A stretch of 19,099 nucleotides of DNA from positions 1 to 19,099 of the forward strand of contig JAOPUQ010000095.1 of NCBI GenBank assembly GCA_025963425.1. Direction: 5' to 3'. A model generated the notes under the pieces. It ran no database searches and was not told the DNA's origin. It worked only from the letters and a program-made list of their open reading frames with translations. The translations under genes and the position numbers were made by a program. Positions 6,756 through 14,414 of the stretch are shown in pieces; within the stretch, counting starts at the first letter, position 1, and every line of letters starts with the position of its first letter. The DNA comes from Modestobacter sp. (GTDB lineage Bacteria > Actinomycetota > Actinomycetes > Mycobacteriales > Geodermatophilaceae).

Positions 6756-7661
6756 TCAGCCCGTGCGGACCGCCGCCCGCAGCGCCGCCTCGAGGTCGTG
6801 GTGGGTGAAGGGGAAACCCGCGGCGGTCAGCGCGGCGGGCACGGCCCGCTGGCCGGCCAGCACGCCGACCCGGGCGAACTCGCCGAGCACCACCCGCAGC
6901 GCGGCGCCGGGGACCGGCAGCACCGCCGGCCGGTGCACCACCCGGCCGAGCGCCGCGGTGAACTGTGCGTTGGTGACCGGCGTCGGGGCGCTGAGGTTGA
7001 CCGGGCCGGACACCGGGGCGGTCAGCAGGAAACGGATGGCGTCGACCTCGTCGGTCAGGCTGATCCACGGCAGGTACTGCCGCCCGGATCCCAGCCGGCC
7101 GCCCAGGCCGAGCCTGAAGAGCGGCAACATCCGGGCCAGCAGGCCACCGGGGCCGAGCACCAGCCCGGTGCGCAGCGTGGCCACCCGGACGCCGGCCTCG
7201 ACGGCCGGTGCCGTGGCCGCTTCCCAGGCGACGCAGACGCGGGCCAGGAAGTCGTCGCCGGCCGGCGCCGACTCGTCGACCACCCGGTCCCCGGTGTCGC
7301 CGTACCAGCCGACCGCCGAGCCGGACAGCAGCACGCGGTCGCGGGTGGGGTCGGCGGCTGCGGCGTCGGCCAGCGCCTGGCTGACGGTCGCGGTCCCATC
7401 GACCCGGCTCTCCAGCACCTGGCGCTTGTGCGCGGCAGTCCAGCGGTGGTCGGCGACCCCCACGCCGGCCAGGTGCACCACGGCATCGACGTCGGTCAGC
7501 AGGGCCGGGTCGATCCGCCGGTGCTGGGGGTCCCAGCGGTGTTCGTCGGCCCGTCGCGGGGTGCGCCGGACCAACCTGATCACCTCGTGGCCGTCCTCGA
7601 CCAGGGTCGGCACCAGCCGGCTGCCGATCAGCCCGGAGGAACCGGTGACCGCGACCTTCAA
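6756..7661 (-). CDS. TIGR01777 family NAD(P)-binding epimerase (YfcH-like)
   Basis: A 301-residue extended short-chain dehydrogenase-like protein. The N-terminus MKVAVTGSSGLIGSRLVPTL holds the GxxGxxG nucleotide-binding loop. LSGSAVGWYGDTGD near residues 111-124 and the LPWISLTDEVDAI region are hallmarks of the TIGR01777/YfcH family, and the C-terminal part fits DUF1731. Substrate and reaction are unknown. In many actinobacteria this gene sits between sucB and lipB, as it nearly does here with a kinase inserted between. The start is TTG at 7661, justified by an AGGAGG five bases upstream. A strong hairpin (7704-7731) separates it from sucB, so it may rely on read-through or its own weak promoter. 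Confidence 0.92.
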   Translation of the reverse strand: MKVAVTGSSGLIGSRLVPTLVEDGHEVIRLVRRTPRRADEHRWDPQHRRIDPALLTDVDAVVHLAGVGVADHRWTAAHKRQVLESRVDGTATVSQALADAAAADPTRDRVLLSGSAVGWYGDTGDRVVDESAPAGDDFLARVCVAWEAATAPAVEAGVRVATLRTGLVLGPGGLLARMLPLFRLGLGGRLGSGRQYLPWISLTDEVDAIRFLLTAPVSGPVNLSAPTPVTNAQFTAALGRVVHRPAVLPVPGAALRVVLGEFARVGVLAGQRAVPAALTAAGFPFTHHDLEAALRAAVRTG

Positions 7662-7666
7662 GGGAG

Positions 7667-7672
7667 CCTCCT
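7667..7672 (-). promoter_or_regulatory. Shine-Dalgarno that fixes a TTG start
   Basis: AGGAGG on the minus strand lies five bases before TTG at 7661. It selects this rare start codon for the TIGR01777 protein; the resulting N-terminus begins right at the nucleotide-binding strand. Confidence 0.75.
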
Positions 7673-7703
7673 GGGCAGACGTACCGGGGCGGAAGACGAC
7701 GAA

Positions 7704-7731
7704 GGGGCCCCGGCGGATCCGCCGGGGCCCC
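7704..7731. terminator. 28-base perfect palindrome, sucB terminator
   Basis: The arms GGGGCCCCGGCGGA and its exact complement form an uninterrupted 14+14 palindrome centred on GGATCC. It begins 12 bases after the sucB stop. As RNA it gives a stem of about 12 G+C-rich pairs with a GATC loop. No U-tract follows on the minus strand, so it may act as a pause, processing or Rho-linked terminator. Confidence 0.65.
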
Positions 7732-7743
7732 GATCCAGGCAGG

Positions 7744-9618
7744 TCAGACGAGTCCGAGCTCGCCCTGGAACTGGCCCGCTTCCAGGCGCTCGCGCACCGT
7801 GGTGAGGAAGCGGGCGGCGTCCGCGCCGTCGACGATCCGGTTGTCGTAGGTCAGGGCCAGGTAGACCATCGAACGGACGGCGATGACCTCACCGAGTTCC
7901 GGGTCCTGCACCACGACCGGGCGCTTGACCACGGACCCGACGCCGAGGATCGCCACCTGCGGCTGGTTGATGATCGGGGTGTCGAACAGGGCGCCCCGGC
8001 TGCCGGTGTTGGTGAGCGTGAACGTGCCGCCACCGAGCTCGTCCGGGGTGACCTTGTTGGTGCGGGTCCGCTCCGCCAGGTCGGCGATCTTCCGGGCGAT
8101 CCCGGCCAGGCTGAGGTCACCCGCGCCCTGGATGACCGGGACGAGCAGGCCGCGCTCGGTGTCCACCGCGACTCCGAGGTTCTCGGAGTCGTGGTAGGTG
8201 ACCGTCCCGGCGGCCATGTCGACCGAAGAGTTCACCGCCGGGTGGGCCTTGAGCGCCTCGACCGCGGCCTTCGCGAAGAACGGCAGGAACGACAGCTTGA
8301 CGCCCTCGCGGGCGGCGAAGTCGTTCTTCACCTGGTTGCGCAGGTTCGCGATCCGGGTGACGTCGGCCTCCACCACGGTGGTGAGCTGGGCGCTGATCTC
8401 CAGCGACTCCACCATCCGCTTGGCGATGACCGTGCGCAGCCGGGACATCTTCTCGGTACGGCCACGCAGCGACGGGTCGGCGGTGGCGGCGGCCGACGGC
8501 TTGGTGCTCGCCGCGGCCGCAGGTGCCGCCGGCGCGGCCGGGGCCTCGGGAGCGGCCGGCGTGGCGGCAGCCAGCACGTCCTGCTTGCGGATGCGGCCAC
8601 CGACTCCCGTGCCCTGCACCGTGGCCAGGTCGACGCCGTTGTCGGCGGCCAGGCGTCGCACCAGCGGGGTGACGTAGGCACCGGCGGCACCGTCGGAGGC
8701 AGCGGCCGCGGGGGCAGGCGCCGACGGGGCCGAGGAGGCCGCGGCAGGGACGCTGGGCGCCGGTGCCGGGGCCGCGGCGGGCTCCCGCGCGGCGGTGGTC
8801 TCCGCGGCGGCCGGTGGGCCGCTGTAGTCGTTCGTCCCGGACCCGTCGGTGGCACTCGCGGCAGCAACCGGCTGGGGGGCCGGCTCCGCCTTCGGTGCCG
8901 GTGCCTGCCCGGCCGCCGGTGCCGCGGGGGCCGCGGCCGGCGCGGCACCCGCGGTGCCGATGACCGCCAGCTCGGCACCGACGTCCACGGTCTCGTCCTC
9001 GGCGACGCTGATCGACAGCAGCGTGCCGGAGACGGGCGCGGGGATCTCGGTGTCGACCTTGTCCGTGGAGACCTCGAGCAGCGGCTCGTCGACGGTCACC
9101 TCGTCACCGACCGCCTTGAGCCAGCGGGTGACGGTGCCCTCGGTGACGCTCTCGCCCAGCGCCGGCATGGTCACCGAGGTGCCCTCGCCGCCGCCGGTGC
9201 CGCCGGCGGACCCGGAGTCCGCAGACGCCTGGGCCGCCGCGGGCTGGGCCGCAGCCGGCTCGGCCTGCTGCGCCGGTGCGGCGGCCTCCTGCGCGGGGGC
9301 CTCCTCGACCGGGGCCTCCTGCGCCGGGGTCTGCTGCGCCGGGGCCTGCTGCGCCGGGGCCTGCTGCGCGGGGGCGCTGGTGTCGCCGCCGATCACCGCG
9401 AGCTCCGCACCGACGTCCACGGTCTCGTCCTCAGCCACAAGGATCTTGGTGAGGACGCCCGCCGCCGGCGAGGGGATCTCGGTGTCCACCTTGTCGGTGG
9501 AGACCTCGAGGAGGGGCTCGTCGACCTCGACCTGGTCACCCTCCTGCTTCAACCATCGGGTGACCGTGCCCTCGGTGACGCTCTCGCCCAGGGCGGGCAT
9601 GGTGACGGACGTCGGCAT
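7744..9618 (-). CDS. sucB: 2-oxo acid dehydrogenase E2 with two lipoyl domains (SucB/DlaT type)
   Basis: The core acyltransferase of a 2-oxo acid dehydrogenase complex, moving acyl groups from lipoyl arms to CoA. The 624 residues hold lipoyl domain 1 (about 3-77, lipoyl Lys43 in STDKVDTE), an Ala/Pro/Gln linker with APAQQ repeats (82-112), near-identical lipoyl domain 2 (148-221, Lys187), a second Ala/Pro linker, an E1/E3-binding domain (about 315-350, YVTPLVRRLAADNGV), and the catalytic domain from about 385. The catalytic motif, normally DHRxxDG, reads YDNRIVDGADAARFL: Asn593 stands where the active-site His is expected. Actinobacterial SucB/DlaT can serve both pyruvate and 2-oxoglutarate complexes, so the specificity is uncertain. 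ATG at 9618 has GAGGAG 11 bases upstream. lpd lies 75 bases upstream, probably co-transcribed. Confidence 0.95.
   Translation of the reverse strand: MPTSVTMPALGESVTEGTVTRWLKQEGDQVEVDEPLLEVSTDKVDTEIPSPAAGVLTKILVAEDETVDVGAELAVIGGDTSAPAQQAPAQQAPAQQTPAQEAPVEEAPAQEAAAPAQQAEPAAAQPAAAQASADSGSAGGTGGGEGTSVTMPALGESVTEGTVTRWLKAVGDEVTVDEPLLEVSTDKVDTEIPAPVSGTLLSISVAEDETVDVGAELAVIGTAGAAPAAAPAAPAAGQAPAPKAEPAPQPVAAASATDGSGTNDYSGPPAAAETTAAREPAAAPAPAPSVPAAASSAPSAPAPAAAASDGAAGAYVTPLVRRLAADNGVDLATVQGTGVGGRIRKQDVLAAATPAAPEAPAAPAAPAAAASTKPSAAATADPSLRGRTEKMSRLRTVIAKRMVESLEISAQLTTVVEADVTRIANLRNQVKNDFAAREGVKLSFLPFFAKAAVEALKAHPAVNSSVDMAAGTVTYHDSENLGVAVDTERGLLVPVIQGAGDLSLAGIARKIADLAERTRTNKVTPDELGGGTFTLTNTGSRGALFDTPIINQPQVAILGVGSVVKRPVVVQDPELGEVIAVRSMVYLALTYDNRIVDGADAARFLTTVRERLEAGQFQGELGLV
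9308..9382 (-). repeat. 15-base tandem repeats in the sucB linker
   Basis: About five copies of a 15-base unit, three of them nearly identical at 9323-9337, 9338-9352 and 9353-9367 (GCCGGGGCCTGCTGC, one T variant). On the minus strand they encode APAQQ and variants in the flexible linker between the lipoyl domains. Copy number is likely to vary by slippage without loss of frame. Confidence 0.75.
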
Positions 9619-9693
9619 CGAAGCCAGTTCTCCTCAGGTCGGGGGATGGTGCACAGCAGGTGCGGGAAGTGTGGTCGTGCGCGGTGCCGGAGT

Positions 9694-11076
9694 TCAGCTG
9701 TGCGCGTGCAGCGGCTTGCCGGCCAGCGCCAGGTGGGCCTCGCCGAGGGCCTCGCTCTGGCTGGGGTGCGGGTGGATCAGCTGGGCGACCTCGTCGGGCA
9801 GGGCCTCCCAGTTGTAGATCAGCTGCGCCTCGGCGATGAGTTCGCCGACCCGGCTGCCGACCATGTGCACGCCGACCACCGGACCGTCGGTGGCGCGGAT
9901 CAGCTTCACCGCGCCGGCGGTCTTGAGGATCTGGCTGCGGCCGTTGCCGCCCAGGTCGTAGGTGAGCACCTCGACGCCGTTGCCGTACTTCTCCTTGGCC
10001 TGCGCCTCGGTCAGCCCGACGGAGGCGACCTCCGGCTCGGAGTAGGTGATCCGCGGGACGCCGGCGTAGTCGATGGGCACGACCGGCAGGCCGGCCAGCC
10101 GCTCGGCGACCAGGATGCCCTCGCCGAAGCCGACGTGCGCCAGCTGCAGTGTGGGGATCAGGTCACCGACGGCCGAGATGGTCGGCACGTTGGTCTGGCA
10201 GTACCCGTCGACGAGGACGTACCCGCGGTCCATGGCTACCCCGGCCTCCTCGTAGCCCAGGCCCTGGCTCGTCGGGCCCCGGCCCACCGCGACCAGGACG
10301 AGCTCGGCCTCGAACTCCTTGCCGTTCTGCAGGGAGACCTTCACCCCGTCGGTGGTGGTCTGCACGCCGGCGACCAGGCTGCCGAGCGAGAAGTCGATCT
10401 TGCGGCGGCGGAAGGCGCGCTCGAGGAGCTTGGAGGAGGACTCGTCCTCCAGCGGCACGAGGTGGGGCAGCCCCTCGACGATGGTGACGTCGACGCCGAA
10501 GGACTTCCACGCGCTGGCGAACTCGCAGCCGATGACCCCGCCGCCGAGGATGATCGCCGAGCTGGGCACGCGGTCGAGCTGCAGCGCGTGGTCGCTGGTG
10601 ATGACCTTGGTGCCGTCGATCTCGATGCCGGGCAGCGACCGGGCGTACGAACCGGTGGCCAGCAGCACGTGGCGGCCCTCGTAGGTCTGCCCGCCCACCT
10701 CGACCGCGGTGGCGGAGACCAGCTTGCCCGCGCCCTCGACGTAGGTGATCTTGCGGCTCTTGATCAGCCCCTGCAGGCCCTTGTAGAGGCGGGAGATCAC
10801 GCCGTCCTTGTAGGCGTTGACGCCGTCCATGTCGATGCCGGCCAGCGACGTCTTGACGCCGAACTGCTCGCCCTCGCGGGCGCTGTCGGCGACCTCTCCG
10901 CTGTGCAGCAGGGCCTTGGTCGGGATGCAGCCGCGGTGCAGGCAGGTGCCGCCGACCTTGTCCTTCTCGATCAGGACGACGGACAGGCCGAGCTCGGCCG
11001 CCCGCAGGGCGGCGGCATAGCCACCGGAGCCACCACCGAGGATGACCAGGTCAACGGGGGTGGTCGGTGCGCTCAC
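9694..11076 (-). CDS. lpdA: Dihydrolipoyl dehydrogenase (E3)
   Basis: FAD-dependent E3 that reoxidises dihydrolipoyl groups with NAD+, shared by 2-oxo acid dehydrogenases and the glycine cleavage system. The 460-residue protein has the FAD-binding GGGSGGYAAALRAAELG (14-30), the redox disulfide GGTCLHRGCIPTKA with Cys45 and Cys50, the NAD-binding ILGGGVIGCEFASAW segment in the middle, and the C-terminal HPHPSQSE with His437 and Glu442 as acid-base pair. Length is usual for the family. The start is GTG at 11076 with GAGGAG five bases upstream. It heads a minus-strand unit lpd-sucB, so E3 and E2 are likely made together. A perfect nine-pair hairpin (11101-11123) sits in its leader. It diverges from the gene at 11241. 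Confidence 0.97.
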   Translation of the reverse strand: MSAPTTPVDLVILGGGSGGYAAALRAAELGLSVVLIEKDKVGGTCLHRGCIPTKALLHSGEVADSAREGEQFGVKTSLAGIDMDGVNAYKDGVISRLYKGLQGLIKSRKITYVEGAGKLVSATAVEVGGQTYEGRHVLLATGSYARSLPGIEIDGTKVITSDHALQLDRVPSSAIILGGGVIGCEFASAWKSFGVDVTIVEGLPHLVPLEDESSSKLLERAFRRRKIDFSLGSLVAGVQTTTDGVKVSLQNGKEFEAELVLVAVGRGPTSQGLGYEEAGVAMDRGYVLVDGYCQTNVPTISAVGDLIPTLQLAHVGFGEGILVAERLAGLPVVPIDYAGVPRITYSEPEVASVGLTEAQAKEKYGNGVEVLTYDLGGNGRSQILKTAGAVKLIRATDGPVVGVHMVGSRVGELIAEAQLIYNWEALPDEVAQLIHPHPSQSEALGEAHLALAGKPLHAHS

Positions 11077-11100
11077 AGGTGCTCCTCAGGTGCTGGTGGG

Positions 11101-11123
11101 CCGGCAGGGGGTCGCCCTGCCGG
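11101..11123. promoter_or_regulatory. Hairpin just upstream of lpdA
   Basis: CCGGCAGGG (11101-11109) and CCCTGCCGG (11115-11123) are perfect complements around a five-base loop, ending 24 bases before the lpdA GTG on its transcript. It may be a leader structure or an operator in the 164-base divergent gap. No clear -10 box for either gene was found. Confidence 0.4.
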
Positions 11124-11240
11124 ACACGGTGGTCGTGCGCCGCCCCATCCTGCCACTCCCGGGAACGCCGCGTCCGCATGCACCGTTGGCGTGCCAGGGG
11201 AGTCGTGGCATCGGCCCCCGACCAGGGACGGGAGCACGGG

Positions 11241-11624
11241 ATGGGGCTGTTCGACCGGCTGCGCGGACGCCGCGGGACAGGGGGTGGCGGCCGCGACCGG
11301 CGCGGCACGCTCGATCGCGCCTCGGGCTCGGCCGACCTCGCGCACCTGGAGGGGTTCGTGGCGACCCGGCGGGGCGTCGAGGGCTACGTGGAGCCGCGGA
11401 CGGCGGTCACCGAGACGACGATCCTGCTGGTCGCTGCCGACGGGGAGTGGACCCGCCGGCGGATCGACGGGCCGGAGATCGCCCGCAAGCTGTCCCGCGA
11501 CCTCGCCGTCCCGGTGTACGACGCGCAGGTCACCGGCTACCCGCAGCGCATGCGGGACTGGACTGCGCGGCAGCGGAAGGACCCCCGCCCCCCCACCCCT
11601 CGCAAGCTCGGGGAGGGACCCTGA
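11241..11624 (+). CDS. Conserved actinobacterial protein of unknown function (127 aa)
   Basis: MGLFDRLRGRR at the N-terminus, a short Gly/Arg-rich stretch, then a compact soluble domain: LAHLEGFVATRRGVEGYVEP, TILLVAADGEWTRRRI, and PVYDAQVTGYPQRMRDWTAR near the end. I recognise this as a small protein conserved in actinobacteria, often found beside lpd and pepA, but know of no proven function. No signal peptide or membrane segment is visible. The ATG at 11241 follows GGGAG by six bases; the open frame reaches back to 11067, but that part is antisense-like and lacks the family sequence. It is divergent from lpdA and convergent with pepA, whose stop is 20 bases away. Confidence 0.8.
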   Translation: MGLFDRLRGRRGTGGGGRDRRGTLDRASGSADLAHLEGFVATRRGVEGYVEPRTAVTETTILLVAADGEWTRRRIDGPEIARKLSRDLAVPVYDAQVTGYPQRMRDWTARQRKDPRPPTPRKLGEGP

Positions 11625-11643
11625 CGGGGGCCGTTCCAGCACG

Positions 11644-13158
11644 TCACGAGTCCGCGATCAGTGCCTCGATGGTGGCCAGCAGGGTCCGCACCGGCACCCC
11701 GGTGCCGCCCTTGGGTGTGTATCCCCACGGCGCCCCGGTGTTGTACGCGGGCCCGGCGACGTCGATGTGCGCCCACGGCAGCCCGGCGGGCACGAACTCG
11801 GACAGGAAGTGCCCGCCGACGAGCATGCCGCCCATCCGGTCGGCGTTGGCGTTCACCATGTCGGCGATCGGGGAGTCCAGCCCGCGGCGCAGCTCCGGCG
11901 GCAACGGCATCGCCCACATCGGCTCGCCACTGCGGACGCTGGCGGCCACCACGGCGTCGCGCAGCTCGTCGCTGCCCATCACCCCGGAGGTGCGGGTGCC
12001 CAGCGCGACCAGCTGGGCGCCGGTGAGGGTGGAGGTCTCCAGCAGGTACGCGGGGGAGTCCTCGACCGCGCGGCAGATGGCGTCGGCCAGCACCACGCGG
12101 CCCTCGGCGTCGGTGTTGGTGATCTCGACCTTGCGGCCGTTGCGGAAGGTGACCACGTCGGCCGGGCGGTAGGCGGTGCCGCTGGGCATGTTCTCCGCGA
12201 TCGGCACGGTGGCGGTGACGTCGACGGGCAGGCCGAGCTCGGCCACCAGGCACACGGTGGCGATCACGGCCGCCGCGCCGGCCATGTCGCTCTTCATGTC
12301 CTCCATCTTCAGGGCGGGCTTGATCGAGATGCCGCCGCTGTCGAAGGTGATGCCCTTGCCGACCAGGGCGACGCTGGTCCGCGCCTTCTTGCCCCGGTAC
12401 TCCAGGCGCAGCAGGCGCGGGGGCCGGGCCGAGCCGCCGCCGACGGCCAGGATCCCGCCGTAGCCGCCGGCGGCCAGCGCCTTCTCGTCGAGAACCTCGA
12501 CCGACAGCCCCGCCTTCTTGCCGGCCGCCGCGCCCCGGTCGGCCAGCTCGGCGGGGAAGAGGTCGTTCGGCGGGGCGTTGACCAGGTCACGCACCAGGGC
12601 GACGGCGTCGGTCACCGCGCGGACGCGGGTCAGTGCGGCCTTCGCCGCCCCGGCGTCGGGCACGACCAGCTCCACCGAGGACGGCGGGGTGGGCCGGTCG
12701 GCGGTCAGGCCGGACTTGTAGGCGGTGAACTCGTAGGCGCCCAGCAGGGAGCCCTCGCCCACCGCGTGCAGGCGCTCGGCGTCCGGGGTGCCGCCCACCG
12801 CGGCGAGCAGCGTCACCACCGAGTCTCGGCCGGTCAGGGCGCGGCTGGCTGCCCCGGCGGCCCGGCGGACCGCCTCGGCGCGGTAGCCCCCCTCGGGGAG
12901 GGGAGCACCCAGGCCGGCGACCGCCACGACGGGGAAGGGGCCCTGCCCGAAGGTGGGCAGCCGGGTGACCTCGTCCTCGGCGCCACACGCACCCAGGTCG
13001 GCGAGGGCGGCGAGCAGCCGTCCGCCCAGCAGGCGGTCCACGGCGTCGGCCCCCGGCGTGCTCAGTACTCCGTCGGGTCCCTGGCCCACACCGACGACGA
13101 CGGCGTCGGCGGAGAGCTTCTCGAGGGGGCGGTCGGTGGCAGAGATCGTCGGCGGCAC
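11644..13158 (-). CDS. pepA: Leucyl aminopeptidase (M17 family)
   Basis: Cytosolic two-metal aminopeptidase that removes N-terminal residues, leucine preferred, from peptides. The 504-residue protein has the family's metal and catalytic residues in order: Lys268 and Asp273 in GKGITFDSGGISIK, Lys280, Asp291 in MKSDMAGAAAV, and Asp350, Glu352 and Arg354 in the signature NTDAEGRVVLADA. The spacing matches E. coli PepA with a shift of two residues. The start is GTG at 13158. It has no Shine-Dalgarno but lies six bases after TAGGAT, so it is probably leaderless. It is divergent from gcvT across 99 bases, an arrangement that I recall also in mycobacteria. Confidence 0.97.
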   Translation of the reverse strand: MPPTISATDRPLEKLSADAVVVGVGQGPDGVLSTPGADAVDRLLGGRLLAALADLGACGAEDEVTRLPTFGQGPFPVVAVAGLGAPLPEGGYRAEAVRRAAGAASRALTGRDSVVTLLAAVGGTPDAERLHAVGEGSLLGAYEFTAYKSGLTADRPTPPSSVELVVPDAGAAKAALTRVRAVTDAVALVRDLVNAPPNDLFPAELADRGAAAGKKAGLSVEVLDEKALAAGGYGGILAVGGGSARPPRLLRLEYRGKKARTSVALVGKGITFDSGGISIKPALKMEDMKSDMAGAAAVIATVCLVAELGLPVDVTATVPIAENMPSGTAYRPADVVTFRNGRKVEITNTDAEGRVVLADAICRAVEDSPAYLLETSTLTGAQLVALGTRTSGVMGSDELRDAVVAASVRSGEPMWAMPLPPELRRGLDSPIADMVNANADRMGGMLVGGHFLSEFVPAGLPWAHIDVAGPAYNTGAPWGYTPKGGTGVPVRTLLATIEALIADS

Positions 13159-13164
13159 GGCTCG

Positions 13165-13170
13165 ATCCTA
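13165..13170 (-). promoter_or_regulatory. -10 box of pepA (leaderless)
   Basis: TAGGAT on the minus strand, then CGAGCC, then the GTG of pepA. The spacing is six bases. Confidence 0.6.
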
Positions 13171-13244
13171 GGGACGTGCCCGGAGGACGGCGTCGCGAGG
13201 ACGACGCGGCCCCGCACCCGCCCATCGCGCCCCGGGCCGCCCAC

Positions 13245-13250
13245 TAGCGT
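13245..13250 (+). promoter_or_regulatory. -10 box of gcvT (leaderless)
   Basis: TAGCGT is followed by seven bases and the GTG of gcvT at 13258. With the pepA box it forms a compact divergent promoter pair within about 100 bases. Confidence 0.55.
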
Positions 13251-13257
13251 CGTCCCG

Positions 13258-14376
13258 GTGAGCCCGCTGACCTCCCCCCTGCACGACCGGCATGTGGCAG
13301 CCGGCGCCAAGTTCGCCGACTTCGGCGGCTGGTCGATGCCGATCGAGTACGCCGGCGGCGGGGTGCTCGCCGAGCACACGGCCGTCCGGGAGGGCGTCGG
13401 CCTGTTCGACGTCTCGCACCTGGGGACGGCCACGGTCCGCGGCCCGGGTGCGGCCGCCTTCGTCGACTCGTGCCTGACCAACGACCTGTCCCGGATCGGT
13501 CCCGGGCAGGCGCAGTACACGCTCTGCTGCCTGCCCGACGACGAGGAGCACGCCGGGGGCGTGGTCGACGACCTGATCGTCTACCTGCACGGACCCGACG
13601 GCGTGCTGCTGATCCCCAATGCGGCCAACGCCGCCGACGTGCTGGCCCGGCTGTCCGCCGCGGCCCCCGCGGGGGTGACCGTCACCGACCGGCACACCGA
13701 GGTGGCCGTGCTGGCGGTGCAGGGTCCCCGTTCGGCGGCGGTGCTCACCGCCGTCGGGTTGCCCGCCGAGCTGGAGTACATGTCCTTCGCCGACAGCCTC
13801 GGCGCCGGCGGGGACGAGGTCACCGTCTGCCGGACCGGCTACACCGGGGAACACGGCTACGAGCTGCTGGTGGCCGCCGACCGGGCGGCGGCGCTGTGGG
13901 ACGCCGTCCTGGTCGCGGGGGAGCCCGAGCAGATCCGCGCCTGTGGCCTCGGCGCCCGCGACACCCTGCGCACCGAGATGGGCTACCCGCTGCACGGCCA
14001 CGAGCTGTCGCACGAGATCACGCCGAACCAGGCGCGCTCGGGCTGGGCCGTGGGGTGGGGGAAGCCGGCGTTCTGGGGTCGCGAGGCGCTCCTCGCGGAG
14101 AAGGCGGCCGGGCCGGCCCGCCGGCTCTGGGGACTGCAGGCACCGGGCCGGGGCATCCCCCGACCCGGCATGTCCGTGCTGGGAGCTGACGGCGCGGCGA
14201 TCGGGGAGGTCACCAGCGGCACGTTCTCCCCGACCCTGCGGACCGGGATCGCCCTCGCGCTGCTGGACACCGCGGCCGGGGTCGGCGAGGGCGACGAGGT
14301 CGCCGTCGACGTCCGGGGCCGGCCGCAGCCGGTGACGGTCCGCCGTCCGCCGTTCGTGCCCTCGCACGTGCGCTGA
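13258..14376 (+). CDS. gcvT: Aminomethyltransferase (glycine cleavage T protein)
   Basis: GcvT takes the aminomethyl group from the lipoyl arm of H protein, releases ammonia and forms 5,10-methylene-tetrahydrofolate. The 372-residue product begins with the family pattern LHDRHVAAGAKFADFGGWSM, then GLFDVSHLG near residues 49-57, LAVQGPRSAAVL near 158, the folate-site region RTGYTGEHGYEL near 194-205, and the C-terminal RRPPFVP. Length agrees with the family (about 365-375). The GTG at 13258 is chosen because family similarity begins at once and a TAGCGT -10 box lies seven bases upstream. The very long open frame from 6712 in this phase is an antisense artefact. gcvH and gcvP are not in the window. 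It shares a terminator with the opposing YihY gene. Confidence 0.96.
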   Translation: MSPLTSPLHDRHVAAGAKFADFGGWSMPIEYAGGGVLAEHTAVREGVGLFDVSHLGTATVRGPGAAAFVDSCLTNDLSRIGPGQAQYTLCCLPDDEEHAGGVVDDLIVYLHGPDGVLLIPNAANAADVLARLSAAAPAGVTVTDRHTEVAVLAVQGPRSAAVLTAVGLPAELEYMSFADSLGAGGDEVTVCRTGYTGEHGYELLVAADRAAALWDAVLVAGEPEQIRACGLGARDTLRTEMGYPLHGHELSHEITPNQARSGWAVGWGKPAFWGREALLAEKAAGPARRLWGLQAPGRGIPRPGMSVLGADGAAIGEVTSGTFSPTLRTGIALALLDTAAGVGEGDEVAVDVRGRPQPVTVRRPPFVPSHVR

Positions 14377-14414
14377 GGCCCTACCGGCGGGTCGCGCCGG
14401 CCGGTAGGGCCTCA
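14374..14414. terminator. Bidirectional terminator spanning exactly stop to stop
   Basis: TGAGGCCCTACCGGC (14374-14388) pairs perfectly with GCCGGTAGGGCCTCA (14400-14414) around an 11-base loop. The outer three bases are the gcvT stop codon on one side and the stop codon of the opposing YihY gene on the other. It should stop transcription from both directions. Confidence 0.85.

Noticed and set aside
11582..11630. A terminator between the 127-aa gene and pepA from CCCCCG and CGGGGG arms.
   Set aside because: The arms are short homopolymer-like runs inside coding sequence with a very long loop and no good inner stem.
6712..14376. A 2554-codon plus-strand open frame covering several kilobases.
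   Set aside because: Only its last 372 codons (gcvT) are real. The rest is antisense to the TIGR01777 gene, sucB, lpd and pepA, is low in recognisable sequence, and stays open because of the extreme G+C content.
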